From positions 1-64,000 of the forward strand of contig NZ_JNNO01000046.1 in the NCBI RefSeq assembly GCF_000735585.1: DNA of 64,000 nucleotides. The letters are read 5' to 3'. Position 1 is the first letter of the stretch, and every line of letters begins with the position of its first letter. The notes below the pieces were generated by a model. The model did not search any database, was not told where the DNA came from, and saw nothing but the letters and a program-made list of their open reading frames with translations. The translations under genes were made by a program, and so were the position numbers. This DNA is from Devosia sp. LC5 (GTDB lineage Bacteria > Pseudomonadota > Alphaproteobacteria > Rhizobiales > Devosiaceae). This document shows, piece by piece, positions 62,051-64,000 of this stretch.

Positions 62051-63852
62051 CTATTCGCGGATTTTGGCTTGTGGCAATGTGACCTTTATCTCAAGGCCAT
62101 GGTTCGTAAACTCTCGAGAAAAACTGCCACCGAGCGCGCCGATGGTCGCACGTGCCAGGCGACTGCCGAATCCTTCCTGTGAGGAATCTACTCCTCGCTG
62201 GCCCACCCCATCTTCCCGCCAGATCATGCGGAACGTGTCTCCCTCGCCCGAGCACTCGACCACCACCTGACCCGTGGGTTCCGCCAGAGCACCGTATTTG
62301 AGCGCGTTCGTCGCGAACTCGTGAAGCAGCAGGGCGATATTGGTAATGGCGCTGCGCCCGAGCGAGAAGTCGTCCCCCACAACGATTATTCGAGGCCCGG
62401 AGGCCTCATCGCCACAATAAGGCTCGGTCACCTCTGCAATGAGCGCGTGAAGCGTCGCGATCTGGTGAAAATCGGTCTCGGCAGTTGCCAGAGTAAGAGA
62501 ATGAGCTCGCGCCAGCGCCAGAAATTTTCCCTGAAGGTCGGAGACAAGGTCCTGAACAGATAAGGCGCCGCGGGCGCTCAGATTGACAAGTCCACCAGCC
62601 AACGCAAAGAGGTTCTTCACGCGGTGGTTCATCTCATGAAGCAAGAGGTCCTTCTGCTCTTCGGCGCGCCGCCTGTCCGAAATGTCCCGCGCGATTTTCG
62701 ACGCGCCAACAACTTTTCCATCTGCATCGGCGATAGGCGATACGGACAGGGAGACATCGATAAGGCTGCCGTCCTTTCTCTGCCGGACGGTCTCATAGTG
62801 GTCGATGCGTTCGCCTTGTCGGATGCGGGCAAGGATCCGTGGCTCTTCGTCCTGGCGGTCCTGCGGAATGAGAATGGTGACGGGCTTCCCGATCACCTCA
62901 TCTTCACGATACCCGAAAACGCGTTCTGCGCCCTGGTTCCAGCTCATGATGATGCCGTTCACATCCTTGGACAGGATTGCATCATCGGAGGATTCCACGA
63001 TCGCAGCCAGACGTTGACTGGCGAGCTCCGCAGCTTTGCGCCCGCTGATGTCCACCAGCATGTTGACGGCGCCGGCGAGTTCTCCTGCTTCGTTGAACAG
63101 CGGCGTAGGGTAGGCAAGAAACGGAACGCGCGCGCCGTCCGGCCGCTCTGCCGCTGCTTCCTGTCCCGCGATGGCCCTCTGCTCCTTGAGCGCAATGGCC
63201 ATGGGGCACTGATCGTGCGGTAGCGGCGTGCCGTCCGGCCAGTAAAGCTTCCACGAGCCGCAAAACTCGCTCCGCCCGATCTCCGGACGCGCGCCCCACA
63301 AACTGACGGCTGCTTCGTTGAAGAAAGTGATCTTGCCCGCAGCGTCCGTCGTATAGATCGCCGCAGGCAGCGCTTGGAGGATTTGCGCAAGCGAGGTTGC
63401 GCCGGCGTCAGAGGTCCTGAGCGAGGGCCAATGAAGGCTACTGTCGCGAAAGACGTTTACGGCGCCGACGACATGCCCGTTGTGGTCCTTTAGCGGTTCG
63501 ATACTCACCAGCGCGGTAATACGGCTTCCATCCGGGCGCTCTACCTGGATGCGCTTATCGCGATACCGCTGGCCTGTCGCGAGCGCGACGGCCGTAGGAC
63601 ATTCGGCGTGGGGATTTGTGTGTCGTCGAGATCAAGCAGACGATAGGAGCCGCAGAAGCGCTCATCGGGCTCTCCCAACTTTGGCTCCCGTCCCCAGAGC
63701 TCTGCCGCAGCAGGATTAAATCTGGTGATTAGGCCATCCGCGTCGCACACGTACACGCCGATAGGTAGGTTCTGCAGCAGGAACCCGTCATCAAGTAGCT
63801 CGGAAAGCTGTGTGGAGGGACTTTTGACAGATGTCTTTTCAAGCAATGGCAT
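62051..63852 (-). pseudogene. PAS-domain HWE histidine kinase, frameshifted
   Basis: Corrected length is about 600 residues. ATG 63852 (GGAG upstream) opens a PAS domain (LLQNLPIGVYVCDADGLITRFN), but the frame shifts at 63610-63613; one extra G (C on the coding strand) restores IPHAECPTAVALATGQ. Three PAS-type modules follow. The kinase core shows LLLHEMNHRVKNLFALAGGLV with the phospho-accepting His, HEFATNALKYGALAEP and RMIWREDGVGQ (the HWE Trp-x-Glu). Without correction the product from an internal start at 63508 would lack the first PAS. It could be a light or redox sensor, but no conserved LOV Cys is seen. A sequencing error is possible. Confidence 0.85.
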
Positions 63853-64000
63853 AGCGTTCTCCGGAACTATTAACGTCCGGGCGCCGCAGCCGCTCGGTTC
63901 TCCGCTTCTAAACGACAGCAACAGTAAACCTACCATAGGCAAGATAGAATAGACAGCGCAAAGGAAGGGGGGCCATTGACACAAACCGCGATAGAGAAGC
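63853..64000. other. Right edge, upstream of the kinase
   Basis: 148 bases up to the window end. No complete gene is visible on either strand; it probably holds the kinase promoter. Confidence 0.5.

Overview
The window reads as a chromosomal segment of a GC-rich alphaproteobacterium of the order Hyphomicrobiales, probably close to Devosia. This is an inference from gene content: a rhizobial-type FrcBCA sugar importer, the membrane urate hydroxylase PuuD, a MurL/MurD2 pair, an HWE-type histidine kinase, and several families of GC-rich intergenic inverted repeats. I found no rRNA, tRNA, CRISPR array, integrase or intact insertion sequence.

Layout. 0-2.3 kb: a G-tract-rich left edge, a dispersed inverted repeat, and a DEAD-box RNA helicase with a clear terminator. 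2.35-9.0 kb (minus strand): a Tat-exported intradiol dioxygenase, trehalose synthesis (otsB-otsA), a deaminase, a YbaY/META-domain protein, ureidoglycolate lyase, ureidoglycine aminohydrolase and an ArsR-type regulator, which is divergent from an SRPBCC gene and a VOC gene across a perfect palindrome. 10.0-29.7 kb: a large purine-catabolism region. It holds an allantoinase/OHCU-decarboxylase fusion, a LysR regulator, HIU hydrolase, xanthine dehydrogenase (xdhABC), a four-gene BMP-type ABC importer, urate hydroxylase puuD, guanine deaminase, malate synthase G and adenine deaminase. Together with the ureidoglycolate genes these cover adenine/guanine to glyoxylate plus urea and on to malate, except for the allantoate-hydrolysing step, for which no gene is visible.

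29.8-39.7 kb: a 52-residue membrane peptide, a CHASE4-GGDEF-EAL protein, a ROK repressor facing a fructose-type importer (frcBCA) across a 17-bp-arm inverted repeat and a good sigma70-like promoter, then a polyol dehydrogenase, an SDR and an MgtC-like protein. 39.7-40.2 kb is a gene-free stretch with strong hairpins. 40.2-49.1 kb: a TPR membrane protein, an SMR transporter, and a cell-wall-flavoured group: murL-murD2 (an alternative way to place D-glutamate in peptidoglycan), a YciI protein, an NlpC/P60 hydrolase, an orphan oligopeptide-binding protein and the murein endopeptidase MepA.

49.3-55.3 kb: a LysR regulator divergent from a tightly overlapped MFS / alpha-beta hydrolase / small-protein / cyclophilin-like / DUF1127 operon that ends in a frameshifted, truncated SDR pseudogene, followed by a VOC gene divergent from a WYL regulator. 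55.4-61.4 kb (minus strand): a compact seven-gene operon with a polyamine-type ABC importer, a nucleoside deaminase, a GntR regulator and a flavin reductase. 62.05-63.85 kb: a PAS-HWE histidine kinase interrupted by a one-base frameshift in a short G tract.

Other signals are three families of intergenic inverted repeats that sit inside operons as well as between them, candidate operators beside several regulators, and many non-ATG starts with good ribosome-binding sites.
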